Of a stretch of 64,000 bases of DNA, positions 45,449 through 53,629 are shown piece by piece. A program made the position numbers and the translations under genes. Source of the stretch: Rhizobiales bacterium 64-17 (GTDB lineage: Bacteria > Pseudomonadota > Alphaproteobacteria > Rhizobiales > Xanthobacteraceae); contig MKWA01000022.1 in assembly GCA_001899285.1 (NCBI GenBank), forward strand, positions 412,507 to 476,506, given 5' to 3'. Within the stretch, counting starts at the first letter, position 1; each line of letters opens with the position of its first letter. Below the pieces are notes generated by a model. That model made no database searches and was not told where the DNA came from. It was given only the letters and a program-made list of their open reading frames with translations.

Positions 45449-45607
45449 CCGCCTCATCCTGAGGAGCATCGCCATCAGCGCGTTTACGCGCGTCTTCGAC
45501 GCGCTATGGCGATGCGTCTCGAAGGACGAGGCGGCCCCGGCGCAGCGCACGCCCCATGGTTCGAGACGGCTCGCAAGTGCGAACCTCCTCACCATGAGGC
45601 TCAGAGA
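45449..45607. repeat. REP-like palindromic repeat, copy 1
   Basis: Begins CCGCCTCATCCTGAGGAGC and ends CTCCTCACCATGAGGCT (45585-45601). It folds into a long imperfect stem: CCGCCTCATCCT (45449-45460) pairs with 45523-45534, enclosing GCATCGCCAT (45466-45475) against its exact inverse (45506-45515). A second module carries CCCCATGGTTCGAGACG. Shares these blocks with copy 2 at 46267. Interspersed repeats of this kind are common in Bradyrhizobium-type genomes (recollection, not a search). Confidence 0.85.
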
Positions 45608-45625
45608 CGGGCCCAATCCCGCTCC

Positions 45626-45652
45626 TTGACTTTCTTCCTATGTGCCTATAAT
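45626..45652 (+). promoter_or_regulatory. Near-consensus sigma-70-type promoter upstream of hairpin-rich segment
   Basis: TTGACT (45626-45631) and a perfect TATAAT (45647-45652) are 15 bp apart, slightly short of the optimum. AT-rich for this window. Predicted start of transcription is around 45659. No protein-coding gene follows on this strand before 47258, so it points at the structured segment. Confidence 0.5.
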
Positions 45653-45658
45653 CCTATT

Positions 45659-46217
45659 TCTGTCCTGCTCACGAGGGGCGTCATCTAGAGGCGTCTTGAT
45701 GGTGGAGCAGTCCGGTGTGTCGCAAGACACGACCGGGGTCGCGGGCCGGAGATGTGGCCCGTGCACGATGCGGCGCCCGCGCGCAGGTCTCGCACCCTGC
45801 GTCCGGGACGCCTTGGGTTTGCCGTCCGCCCCAACTAAGTGGGGCCGCCCGCAAGGGCTGGACGGGGTAGGACGAACGCGGGCCAAAGCCCGCGGGAACC
45901 GGTGGGGTCCGATCCCGCAAGGATCGACAACTCCATCTGTCCGCGCCCCGGAAGCACGGTCCCAGGGAGCGAAATCGCCGCCCATGACAAAGCCCAGCCG
46001 GCGCAAGCTTGGCTGGGTGGAGCGCCGCAAGGCGCGCGTGTCTCTCTCTGGCGGGAGAGATGCGCTCCGTTCACGCGGTGACGTGTGAGCGGTGACTACG
46101 ACGTTGCGCTTCGCGGCGCTCCGTCCCCCTCGATGTGTTCGAGGGTCTGAGGAAATACGGGCGCACCCGGCGCCGGCCAAACAATACGGGCGATGACGCA
46201 CGCCTTCATGTCATCGG
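45659..46217 (+). ncRNA. Candidate structured RNA, hairpin-rich, unknown class
   Basis: Between the two REP-like repeats, about 500 nt are packed with perfect stems, several capped by GCAA tetraloops on the + strand: GTGTC-GCAA-GACAC (45717-45730), GCCC-GCAA-GGGC (45847-45858), CGATCC-CGCAA-GGATCG (45910-45926), GCGCC-GCAA-GGCGC (46022-46035) and CCCAGCC...GGCTGGG around GC-GCAA-GC (45993-46017). CCGTCC/GGACGG (45822-45827/45860-45865) closes a three-way junction. Others are CGCGGGC-CAAA-GCCCGCG (45877-45894) and CCCTCGA-TGTGT-TCGAGGG (46127-46145). CTGCTC (45665-45670) pairs with GAGCAG (45705-45710). Frames open on both strands encode only Arg/Pro/Ser-rich peptides. It could be an RNA gene or a complex repeat; it is not RNase P RNA or tmRNA by their conserved cores. 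The 3' end is uncertain. Confidence 0.4.
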
Positions 46218-46266
46218 CTGTTTGACAATCGCATCGGGACGACGAGAGGCAGACTCGGTTTTCAAT

Positions 46267-46404
46267 CCGCCTCATCCTGAGGAGCCGCGCCGGAGCCAAC
46301 GGCGAAGGCGGGGCGTCTCGAACCATGGGGCGGTCACAGACTGCGCCCACCCCATGGTTCGAGACGCGATCCAAGAGGATCGCTCCTCACCATGAGGCTA
46401 GAGA
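46267..46404. repeat. REP-like palindromic repeat, copy 2
   Basis: Starts with the same CCGCCTCATCCTGAGGAGC as copy 1 and ends with the same CTCCTCACCATGAGGCT (46383-46399). The centre is an 18-bp perfect inverted repeat: left arm GCGTCTCGAACCATGGGG (46313-46330), right arm 46350-46367, loop 19 nt. Lies between the structured segment and the end of the MarR gene. Confidence 0.85.
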
Positions 46405-46429
46405 GAGATCTAACCCGCACGCCGACAGA

Positions 46430-46996
46430 TCAGCTCGGCGTGAAGATGGTCCGGCCGAGGTGGTTGTTGCCCTCGATCAGCCGCAGCAGCGTGCTGATCA
46501 GCACCTTGCGCTCGGCGGGGGGGAGGGGCTGCAACAGGCGCTCCTGCGCGCGCTGCATCGCCTTGTACATCTCGTCGGTGACTTCCTGACCGGCGGGCGT
46601 GAGGCGGGCGAGCACCATGCGCTTGTCGAGCTTGGAGCGATGCCGCTCCACCAGGCCGCGTCGCGCCAGACGCGCCAGCACGTCGGCGACATTGGTGCGA
46701 TCGATGCCGAGTTCGCGGCACAGCGAATTCTGGTCGAGATCGGGATTGAGCGACAGCGTCGTCAACAATCCATACTGCACCGGCGTGATGTCGAACGCGG
46801 CGCATTCCTCGAAGAACAGCGCGTAGTGAATTTGATGCAGCCTGCGGATCAGGAAACCGGGGCGCGCCCAGAGTGGCATGTCGGGTGATTGCGGGCCGTT
46901 GGCAAGTTTGATGCGCTGCGGAAACGCCGCGCGCGATTTCGACGGCGTCCGTGACGGCGATTTTGGTTTGCTCTTGAGCGAGGGGCGCGAGGGCAT
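46430..46996 (-). CDS. MarR-family transcriptional regulator
   Basis: 188 residues. Start MPSRPSLKSKPKSPSR at 46996 gives a basic tail of about 45 residues before the MarR fold; a later Met (MPLWARPGF) is possible. Winged helix in FDITPVQYGLLTTLSLNPDL, then QNSLCRELGIDRTNVADVLA and LARRGLVERHRSKLDKRM, with the wing RMVLARLTPAGQEV. Such proteins usually bind aromatic acids or their CoA esters and repress catabolic operons. It is divergent from the ABC binding-protein gene at 47258, with a regulatory motif (47175-47192) between, and identical motifs mark the oxygenase and TRAP promoters. Confidence 0.92.
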   Translation of the reverse strand: MPSRPSLKSKPKSPSRTPSKSRAAFPQRIKLANGPQSPDMPLWARPGFLIRRLHQIHYALFFEECAAFDITPVQYGLLTTLSLNPDLDQNSLCRELGIDRTNVADVLARLARRGLVERHRSKLDKRMVLARLTPAGQEVTDEMYKAMQRAQERLLQPLPPAERKVLISTLLRLIEGNNHLGRTIFTPS

Positions 46997-47174
46997 TGTC
47001 AGGTCTTGGCTGTTGTTTGGTCTTGGTTGTTCCGGCCGGTACGGCCTTTTGGTTGTCGCGGCCGGGGGATTCGCGCCGTTCCGTTGCAAATTACAGAATG
47101 GCAGTCGCAAAGCCAGTCCCACGCGAGCCGTTCTGCCCTGCATTCGCGACAGGCAGCAAGCGCGGAAAAATTAG

Positions 47175-47192
47175 TCAGTATACAGGCATATC
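47175..47192. promoter_or_regulatory. MarR-regulon motif, site C
   Basis: TCAGTATACAGGCATATC in the marR-importer divergent region, matching sites A and B at 13 of 18 positions, with the shared blocks TCAGTATA and CATAT. It also has the AGTAT-N6-ATAT inverted repeat. Position 66 bp upstream of the binding-protein start suits control of the importer and autoregulation of marR. Confidence 0.6.
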
Positions 47193-47257
47193 TTGCGCCA
47201 GTTTGGAATCCTGCTAGTCTTTTTGATGCCGGTCAAAAAAACCCTATCGAGGATGTC

Positions 47258-48286
47258 ATGAACCATCTCCGTCGCTGGGCATTGGGTGTCGGTTTCGCAG
47301 TCGTCGCCACGTTGAGCGTCCCGCACACCGCGCGTGCGGCGGATACGATCAGGGTGCGGCTCGACTGGACACCCTGGGGCAATCAGGTGCCGTTCTTCCT
47401 CGCGCAGCAAAAGGGCCTGTTCAAGAAATACGGCCTCGACGTGAGCATCGACGACGGCAACGGGTCTGTCGCCACGGTGCAGATCGTCGGTAACGGCGAA
47501 TATGATGTCGGCCACGCCTCATTGGCGCCGATGGCCATCGCCCGCTCGAAAGGATTGCCGGTGAAAGCGATCGCCGGCTTCATCCAGAAAAACGATATCG
47601 GTTTGCTGGTGCCGGCCGACAGCGGCATCAAGTCGCCGGCCGACCTCAAGGGCAAGAAGATCGCCTTCACCGCCGGCTCGCTGGAAGCGCCGTTCATCGA
47701 TCGCTTCCTCGCCGCCGGCAAGTTGAAGCGCAGCGACGTCGAGCTGCTCAATGTCGATGCGGCCGGCAAGGCCGGCATGTACATGACTGGCGGCACCGAC
47801 GCGGCGTTCTCCTCGGCACCGTTCTTCCTCGCCGTGGTTGCCAGCAAGCGTCCGTCGAATGCCGTGCGGTTCGCCGATTACGGCCTGAATTTCCCGAGCT
47901 TCGGTCTGTTCGCGACGGAAAAAACGATCGCGACGAAGAAGGACGCGCTCAAGCGTTTCGTTAGCGTGGTGGCCGGAACCTGGGCTTACATCTTCCTGGA
48001 AGGGCACGAGGATGAGGGCGTGAAGGCGATCATCGCCGCGCGGCCGCAATCGAAACTTGATCCCAAGGCGCTGCGTCAGCAGGTCGACAATCTCAAGGAC
48101 TACGCGCAGACCGATGCGGTGAAGTCGCAGCCGTTCGGCACGCAGGCGCTGTCGGATTGGGAAGTGGCGATCAAGACGCTCTCTGAAGGTGGCCTGCTCG
48201 GGCAAAAGATTGAGGCGAAGGATACCTTCACCAACGATTTCATCGATCCCAAGATTATCGCCGACATTCGCGCCGGCTCGAAATAG
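47258..48286 (+). CDS. ABC importer periplasmic binding protein, NMT1/THI5-like
   Basis: 342 residues. Start MNHLRRWALGVGFAVVATLS at 47258 with CGAGGA seven bases upstream; an open frame further upstream crosses the regulatory region and is rejected. Sec signal peptide cut after VPHTARA. Mature part DTIRVRLDWTPWGNQVPFFL, then GLDVSIDDGNGSVATVQIVG and YDVGHASLAPMAIA, as in NMT1-type receptors of aromatic, pyrimidine or sulfonate ligands. First gene of an operon with the ATPase (9 bp) and permease. Ligand probably an aromatic substrate of this module. Confidence 0.92.
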   Translation: MNHLRRWALGVGFAVVATLSVPHTARAADTIRVRLDWTPWGNQVPFFLAQQKGLFKKYGLDVSIDDGNGSVATVQIVGNGEYDVGHASLAPMAIARSKGLPVKAIAGFIQKNDIGLLVPADSGIKSPADLKGKKIAFTAGSLEAPFIDRFLAAGKLKRSDVELLNVDAAGKAGMYMTGGTDAAFSSAPFFLAVVASKRPSNAVRFADYGLNFPSFGLFATEKTIATKKDALKRFVSVVAGTWAYIFLEGHEDEGVKAIIAARPQSKLDPKALRQQVDNLKDYAQTDAVKSQPFGTQALSDWEVAIKTLSEGGLLGQKIEAKDTFTNDFIDPKIIADIRAGSK

Positions 48287-48295
48287 CGTCCGCTG

Positions 48296-49057
48296 ATGAT
48301 CGTCGCGCAGGACGTTGCGAAACGGTTTGGGGGCGAAACCGGCGTCACGGCCATCGAGGGCATCTCGCTCTCGATCGCCGAAGGCGAGTTTGTCAGCCTG
48401 CTCGGGCCGAGCGGCTGCGGCAAGAGCACGTTCCTGCGATGTCTCGCCGGCCTCGAAACCATCACCGGCGGATCGCTGACCATCGAGGGCAAGCCGGTCG
48501 ATGGGCCGCCGGAGCGCCTCGGCATGGCGTTCCAGCGCGACGCGCTGCTCGACTGGTACAACGTGCTCGACAACGTGCTGCTGCCGGCCGATTTTCATGG
48601 CGAACGGCGTTCCGCCTATGAGCCGCGGGCGCACGAACTGCTGAAGATGGCCGGGCTGACGAGCTTCGCGAAAGCCTATCCGCGGGCGCTGTCGGGCGGC
48701 ATGCGTCAGCGCGTGGCGATGTGCCGGTCGCTGTTGCTTGATCCGCGATTGTTGCTGATGGACGAGCCGTTCGGCGCGCTCGATGCGTTGACCCGCGACC
48801 AGCTCAATGTCGATTTGCATCGGCTGTGGGAGCGGCAGCGGATGACGGTGCTGTTTGTCACCCACAGCATCAGCGAGGCGGTGTTCCTGTCGAGCCGGAT
48901 CGTGGTGTTCAGCCCGCGCCCCGGCAAGGTGATCGAGGACATCAAGGTCGAACTGCCGGGCGAGCGCAAGCTCTCGGTGCGCGATAGCGCGGAGTTTGGC
49001 CACTACACCCGCCATATCCGCGGCCTGTTCGAATCCATGGGGCTGCTGCATGACTGA
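48296..49057 (+). CDS. ABC importer ATP-binding protein (SsuB/TauB-like)
   Basis: 253 residues. Walker A GPSGCGKST (about 39), Q-loop FQRDALLDWY, signature LSGGMRQRVA, Walker B LLLMDEP and FVTHSISEA all present. Lies 9 bp after the binding-protein gene and overlaps the permease start by 8 bp, so the three are made together. Confidence 0.94.
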   Translation: MIVAQDVAKRFGGETGVTAIEGISLSIAEGEFVSLLGPSGCGKSTFLRCLAGLETITGGSLTIEGKPVDGPPERLGMAFQRDALLDWYNVLDNVLLPADFHGERRSAYEPRAHELLKMAGLTSFAKAYPRALSGGMRQRVAMCRSLLLDPRLLLMDEPFGALDALTRDQLNVDLHRLWERQRMTVLFVTHSISEAVFLSSRIVVFSPRPGKVIEDIKVELPGERKLSVRDSAEFGHYTRHIRGLFESMGLLHD

Positions 49058-49847
49058 TGCTCGCACCGCCGCCTGGATGACGCGGCTCCGCCGCCGCTCC
49101 ATGCCGTTCATCGGCGCGGCGATCTTCATCGTGCTGTGGGAATTGTTTTGCCAGCTCTATCACGTCCGGCCGGTGCTGCTGCCGCCGCCGTCGCTGATTT
49201 TACAGGAACTGTCGCTGGCGCCGCTGTGGTTCGCCGAACAGGCGATGTACACGCTCGGCATCACGCTGGCGGGATTTGTTGTGGCCGCGGTTCTCGGCGT
49301 TTTGTTCGCGGTGTTGATCACCGAGTGGGCGGTGCTCGACCGGCTGCTGTTTCCGCTGTTCGTCGCGCTCAACAGCGTGCCGAAGGTGGCGCTGGCGCCG
49401 CTCTGCATCATCTGGTTCGGCACCGGTGCCGAGCCGAAAATTGCCATCGCTTTCCTGATCGCGGTGTTCGCGGTCGTGATCGATACCATCCTCGGGCTGC
49501 GCTCGGTGCCGCCGGATACCATTGATCTGGCCCGAACGCTGCGCGGCTCGCGCTGGAAGGTACTGACCCGGATCAAGCTTTATTGTGCGTTGCCGCACCT
49601 GTTCGCCGGGTTGAAAGTCGCGATGTCGCTTGCTCTGGTCGGCGCGATCGTCGGCGAGTTCGTCTCGTCGCAGCGCGGCCTCGGCTACGTCATTCTAAGC
49701 GCGCAGGGCATGTTCGATACGCCGCGCGTGTTCGCGGCGATCACCATTCTCGCGGTGATGGGCGTGCTGCTGATCGAGGCGGTGAGCATCGCCGAGCGGC
49801 TTGCGTTGCCGTGGCACCACAGCACGGAGAGGCCGGCAGGCCATTGA
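49050..49847 (+). CDS. ABC importer permease (SsuC/TauC-like)
   Basis: 265 residues. Start MTDARTAAWMTRLRRRSMP at 49050, overlapping the ATPase by 8 bp; the in-frame extension upstream reads the ATPase gene out of phase. About six membrane helices, the first IGAAIFIVLWELFCQLYHV. EAA-loop LRGSRWKVLTRIKLYCALP. Partner of the NMT1-like receptor and ATPase just upstream. Confidence 0.92.
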   Translation: MTDARTAAWMTRLRRRSMPFIGAAIFIVLWELFCQLYHVRPVLLPPPSLILQELSLAPLWFAEQAMYTLGITLAGFVVAAVLGVLFAVLITEWAVLDRLLFPLFVALNSVPKVALAPLCIIWFGTGAEPKIAIAFLIAVFAVVIDTILGLRSVPPDTIDLARTLRGSRWKVLTRIKLYCALPHLFAGLKVAMSLALVGAIVGEFVSSQRGLGYVILSAQGMFDTPRVFAAITILAVMGVLLIEAVSIAERLALPWHHSTERPAGH

Positions 49848-49927
49848 ATCGCGCTTGTTGCCCGCCGGACGCGCACCATTGCGCGCGAAATGCGCACGAC
49901 ACGATTTGACAGGTTTTGGATTTTTAA

Positions 49928-49945
49928 TCAGTATAACCTCATATT
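49928..49945. promoter_or_regulatory. MarR-regulon motif, site B (TRAP gene promoter)
   Basis: TCAGTATAACCTCATATT, identical in all 18 bases to site A at 44327-44344. A perfect -35 hexamer TTGACA lies at 49906-49911; the motif would cover the -10 region (the spacing to its internal TATAAC is 20 bp, so another hexamer, such as CAGTAT at 17 bp, may serve). The 258-bp gap 49848-50105 contains nothing else I can name. Confidence 0.68.
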
Positions 49946-50105
49946 TCGCGAACAAGGCTCAAGGGTCGAAAACGTATGGTCCGGCATCAAACGGCAGCCA
50001 GAACAGCAGGCCGTCGATCGCGAGAGGGAGCGCAATCCCGCCGCACTGTGCCGCCATCGCGATAATCGAGATCGACGCAACCGCATTCATCCAGGGAGGA
50101 TCGAC

Positions 50106-51191
50106 ATGAAGAGGCGTGAATTTTTGAAATCCGCGACGGCTGGTGCCGTTACCGCGGCCATCGCCAGCCCGGCAATCGCGCAGACGGCCGGCCAGGTGAA
50201 CTGGCGCATGACGACGAGCTGGCCGAAGAGTCTCGATACGATCTACGGCTCGGTCGAACTGATGTGCAAGCGCATCGGCGAACTGACCGACGGCAAGTTC
50301 AAGGTCACACCGTTCGCCGGCGGCGAAATCGTTCCGGCAACGCAGGCCATGGACGCGGTAACGAAAAACACCGTCGAATGCGGCCATACGCTGTCGACAT
50401 TCTACTTCGGCAAGAACCCGGTCTATGCCTTCGATTCCGGTGTCGCCTTCGGTGGCAATACGCGGCAGCAGGCGGCCTGGCTCTATTACGGCGGCGGTCT
50501 GGAACTGCTGCGCGAGATTTTCCGCAAGGAAGAGGTGTTGAATTTCCCCTGCGGCAACGTCGGCGTGCAGATGGGTGGCTGGTTCCGCAAGGAGATCAAG
50601 ACCGTCGATGATCTCAAGGGCCTGCGCATGCGCATCGGCGGCCTCGGTGGCACGGTGATGCAGAAGCTCGGCGTGGTGCCGACGCAGATCGCGCCGGGCG
50701 ACATCTATCCGTCGCTGGAACGCGGTACAATCGACGCTGCGGAATGGATCGGTCCTGCCGACGACGAGAAGCTCGGCTTCGCCAAGGTGGCGAAGTACTA
50801 TTACACGCCGGGCTGGTGGGAAGGCTCGGCGATGATCACCACCTTCGTCAACGCCAAGGCGTGGGAAGCGCTGTCGCCGTCGTTCAAGGCGGCGTTCGAG
50901 ACCGCGGCGAACGAGCAGCATCTGCTGATGCAGGCGCGCTACGATGCCGCGAACCCGCCGGCGCTGCGGCGGCTGATCGCTGGCGGCACCGAACTACGCG
51001 CTTTCTCGCAGCCTGTGCTCGAAGCCTGCCACAAGGCGACGGTGGAAACCTTCGACGAATTGTCTGCCAAGAACGCCGATTTCAAGAAGGTGTATGAGCA
51101 CTGGAAAGCGTTCATGAACCTCTCGAACCAGTGGTTCCGCGTGGCCGAATACCGGCTCGACGCCTTCCGCTACGGCGCCGGTAACTGGTAA
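50106..51191 (+). CDS. TRAP transporter periplasmic binding protein (DctP family), orphan, Tat signal
   Basis: 361 residues. Start MKRREFLKSATAGAVTAAIA at 50106 with GGGAGGAT upstream; the KRREFLKSA twin-arginine motif and AIAQT cleavage site indicate Tat export, common for the TakP/alpha-keto-acid branch of DctP proteins. Typical blocks: WRMTTSWPKSLDTIYG, ECGHTLSTFYFGKNP, GLRMRIGGLGGTVMQKLG and AAEWIGPADDEKLGF. No DctQ/DctM membrane genes are in the window. Under MarR site B and followed by a strong terminator, so it is a single-gene unit. Confidence 0.93.
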   Translation: MKRREFLKSATAGAVTAAIASPAIAQTAGQVNWRMTTSWPKSLDTIYGSVELMCKRIGELTDGKFKVTPFAGGEIVPATQAMDAVTKNTVECGHTLSTFYFGKNPVYAFDSGVAFGGNTRQQAAWLYYGGGLELLREIFRKEEVLNFPCGNVGVQMGGWFRKEIKTVDDLKGLRMRIGGLGGTVMQKLGVVPTQIAPGDIYPSLERGTIDAAEWIGPADDEKLGFAKVAKYYYTPGWWEGSAMITTFVNAKAWEALSPSFKAAFETAANEQHLLMQARYDAANPPALRRLIAGGTELRAFSQPVLEACHKATVETFDELSAKNADFKKVYEHWKAFMNLSNQWFRVAEYRLDAFRYGAGNW

Positions 51192-51197
51192 CATTCG

Positions 51198-51236
51198 AGG
51201 CGCCGGCGCGCGTGGCGTGCCGGCGCCTTTTCTTTT
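51198..51236 (+). terminator. Rho-independent terminator after TRAP gene
   Basis: AGGCGCCGGC (51198-51207) pairs exactly with GCCGGCGCCT (51219-51228), loop 11 nt, followed by TTTTCTTTT to 51236. It separates the TRAP gene from the molybdenum hydroxylase operon, whose own promoter must then lie downstream or depend on read-through. Confidence 0.92.
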
Positions 51237-51252
51237 GACGATCGAGTCCGGG

Positions 51253-53619
51253 ATGGAAGATCAGGTTAAAGGCCAAAGCTCGGGTCAAGGTATCGGCGCG
51301 CGCGTGCCGCGCAAGGAAGACGCGCGGCTGATGCGGGGGCGTGGCAACTATGTTTCCGACATCATCCTGCCGAACCAGAGCGAAGTCGCGTTCCTGCGCA
51401 GCCCGCTGGCGCATGCGGTGTTGCGCGGCATCACCAAGCCGCAGGGGCTTGAGGGGTCGGTCTATGTCGCTGCCGATCTGACCGGCGTGAAGCCGATGGA
51501 GGCGCCATGCACGGTGCCGAATTACAAGATTTCAGTACAGCATCCGCTCGCACATGAGAAAGTTCGCTTCGTCGGCGAGCTAGTGGCGATGGCGGTCGCG
51601 CCGACGCGCGCCGCGGCAGAAGATATCTGCGAGCGGATCGAAGTCGATCTCGATGAGCTTCCGGCGCTGGTCGATGCGCACGAGGCGCGCCGTTCGGCGA
51701 CCCGTGTACACGATGCGTGGGACGACAATCTTTATCTGACCCTGAATTACGACAACGGGTTCGACGAACACGCGCGCAACGCGCCGGTGGTTGTCGAGCG
51801 CGAAATCAACATGTCGCGGCAGGCGATGGTGCCGCTGGAAGGCAAGGCCATCGTCGCCGATTGGGATCACCGCGCCGACCAGCTCGTGGTCTATACCTCC
51901 ACGCAGGTGCCGCACGTCATCCGCATCGGGCTTGCGGAGATGCTTGGCATTGGAGAAGGCCAGATCCGCGTCATTGCCCCCGATGTCGGCGGCGGATTCG
52001 GTTACAAATGCGTGCTGCAGCCGGAAGAGGTTTGCGTCGCCTGGCTGGCGCTGACCCATAAGCGGCCGTTTCGTTATGTCGAGGATCGGCGCGAGCATCT
52101 GATCGCCGGCGCCAACAGCCGTCAGCACAATTACAAGCTTAAAGCCTATGCCGACGAACGCGGCCGGTTGCTGGCGCTGGATGCGGAAGTCACCATCGAT
52201 GGTGGCGCCTATTCCAACTGGCCGTTCACGGTGGCGCTGGAACCGGGGCAGGCGACCGGCAATCTGCCGGGGCCGTATGACTTCCGCGGCTATCGCTGCA
52301 AGACTTATTGTGTCGCCACCAACAAGCCCGGCTTCCTCCCGTATCGTGGCGTGGCGCGCACCAGCGTCTGCTTCGCCATCGAACTGATGATCGATGCGAT
52401 CGCGCGCAAGGTCGGCCGCGAGCCCTGGGACGTGCGCAACGAGAATCTCGTGCAGCCGCAGGCGATGCCGTACAACAACGTCGCGCGCAAGCATTACGAC
52501 AGCGGCGATTATCCAAAGAGCCTGCTGGCAGTACGCCAGGACATTGATTTCGAGACATGGCGCGCTCGCCAGAAGCAGGGCGAAGCCGATGGCCGCCGCA
52601 TCGGTATCGGCTTTGCGACCTATTGCGAACAGTCGGCGCATGGCACCAGCGTGTTCGCCGCGTGGGGGCTGCCGCTCATTCCCGGTTACGATCAGGCGAC
52701 CGTCCGGCTGTTGCCGGACGGCAGCCTCGAGGTCCGCGTCGGCATTCATTCGCACGGGCAGGGCATGGAGACGACGCTCGCCCAGATCGCCCATGAAATT
52801 CTCGGCGTTGATATTTCCCGCATCCGTGTGGTGCACGGCGACACCGGACAGACGCCGTTCTCGACCGGTACTTATGCCTCGCGCAGCATCGTCATGACCG
52901 GTGGTGCCGTCGCGAAGACCTGCGAGGCGCTGGTGCCGCGCCTGCTGGCGATCGGTGCGCATCTGATGCAATGCGCGTCCAACACCGTGTCGATGATGCC
53001 GGGCCGCGTGGTCGGTCCGCAGGCGTCGGTGTCGCTGAAGGATATTGCCGAGGCGTGGTATCGCCGCCCGCAGCTGTTGCCGCCGGACGTGGACGTGAAC
53101 GGGCTTGAGGCGACGGTCGGCTATCGGCCGCAGGTCGATACCGGTGTGTTCAGCTATGCCTCGCATGCGGCCGTGGTCGCTGTCGATCCCGAGGTCGGCG
53201 ACATCGAAATTCTCGACTATGTGATCGCCGAGGATTGCGGGCGCATGGTCAATCCGATGGTGGTCGACGGCCAGACCATGGGTGGCGCGACGCAGGGCAT
53301 CGGCACGGCGCTGTTCGAGGAAAGCCCTTACGACGCGAACGGCCAGCCGCTCGCCTCGACGTTCATGGATTATCTGTTGCCCGGCCCGACCGAGGTGCCG
53401 AAATTCCGCATCCGCCACAGCGAAACGCTGTCGCCTTACACGGCGTTCGGCATCAAGGGCATGGGCGAGGGCGGCGCCATCGCGCCGCCGGCGGTGCTGT
53501 TCAATGCCGTCAACGACGCGTTGCGTGGCCTCGGCGTCGAGGTCGCGGAAACGCCGCTGACACCGCGCCGTCTGCTCGCCGCGATCGAGGGTGCGCGGCC
53601 GAAGGAGCCGCAGCCATGA
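51253..53619 (+). CDS. Xanthine dehydrogenase-family molybdopterin-binding (large) subunit
   Basis: 788 residues from the ATG at 51253 (MEDQVKGQSSGQGIGARV); a GTG 12 codons earlier lies in the terminator stem and is unlikely. CoxL-like: GARVPRKEDARLMRGRGNYV, DVGGGFGYKCVLQPEE, SHGQGMETTLAQIAHEILG, given as HGQGMETTLAQ, and the C-terminal IKGMGEGGAIAPPA with the catalytic-base glutamate. Hydroxylates an aromatic or N-heterocyclic ring or an aldehyde. First gene of a complete large-medium-small operon, unlike the large subunit at 3740-6088. Confidence 0.95.
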   Translation: MEDQVKGQSSGQGIGARVPRKEDARLMRGRGNYVSDIILPNQSEVAFLRSPLAHAVLRGITKPQGLEGSVYVAADLTGVKPMEAPCTVPNYKISVQHPLAHEKVRFVGELVAMAVAPTRAAAEDICERIEVDLDELPALVDAHEARRSATRVHDAWDDNLYLTLNYDNGFDEHARNAPVVVEREINMSRQAMVPLEGKAIVADWDHRADQLVVYTSTQVPHVIRIGLAEMLGIGEGQIRVIAPDVGGGFGYKCVLQPEEVCVAWLALTHKRPFRYVEDRREHLIAGANSRQHNYKLKAYADERGRLLALDAEVTIDGGAYSNWPFTVALEPGQATGNLPGPYDFRGYRCKTYCVATNKPGFLPYRGVARTSVCFAIELMIDAIARKVGREPWDVRNENLVQPQAMPYNNVARKHYDSGDYPKSLLAVRQDIDFETWRARQKQGEADGRRIGIGFATYCEQSAHGTSVFAAWGLPLIPGYDQATVRLLPDGSLEVRVGIHSHGQGMETTLAQIAHEILGVDISRIRVVHGDTGQTPFSTGTYASRSIVMTGGAVAKTCEALVPRLLAIGAHLMQCASNTVSMMPGRVVGPQASVSLKDIAEAWYRRPQLLPPDVDVNGLEATVGYRPQVDTGVFSYASHAAVVAVDPEVGDIEILDYVIAEDCGRMVNPMVVDGQTMGGATQGIGTALFEESPYDANGQPLASTFMDYLLPGPTEVPKFRIRHSETLSPYTAFGIKGMGEGGAIAPPAVLFNAVNDALRGLGVEVAETPLTPRRLLAAIEGARPKEPQP

Positions 53620-53629
53620 AGGCGCAATC

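Noticed and set aside
45642-46201. Open frames of 148 aa (+) and 187 aa (-) in the repeat-flanked gap
   Set aside because: Arg/Pro/Ser/Gly-rich peptides with no domain, fully overlapping on both strands and built from hairpin arms. Structure of the nucleic acid explains the openness better than coding.
45659-46217. RNase P RNA or tmRNA as identity of the hairpin-rich segment
   Set aside because: GAGGAAATACGGGC resembles part of the RNase P core, but the conserved P4 partner (ACAGAA..) and other core blocks are missing; no tRNA-like domain or tag frame of tmRNA is seen.
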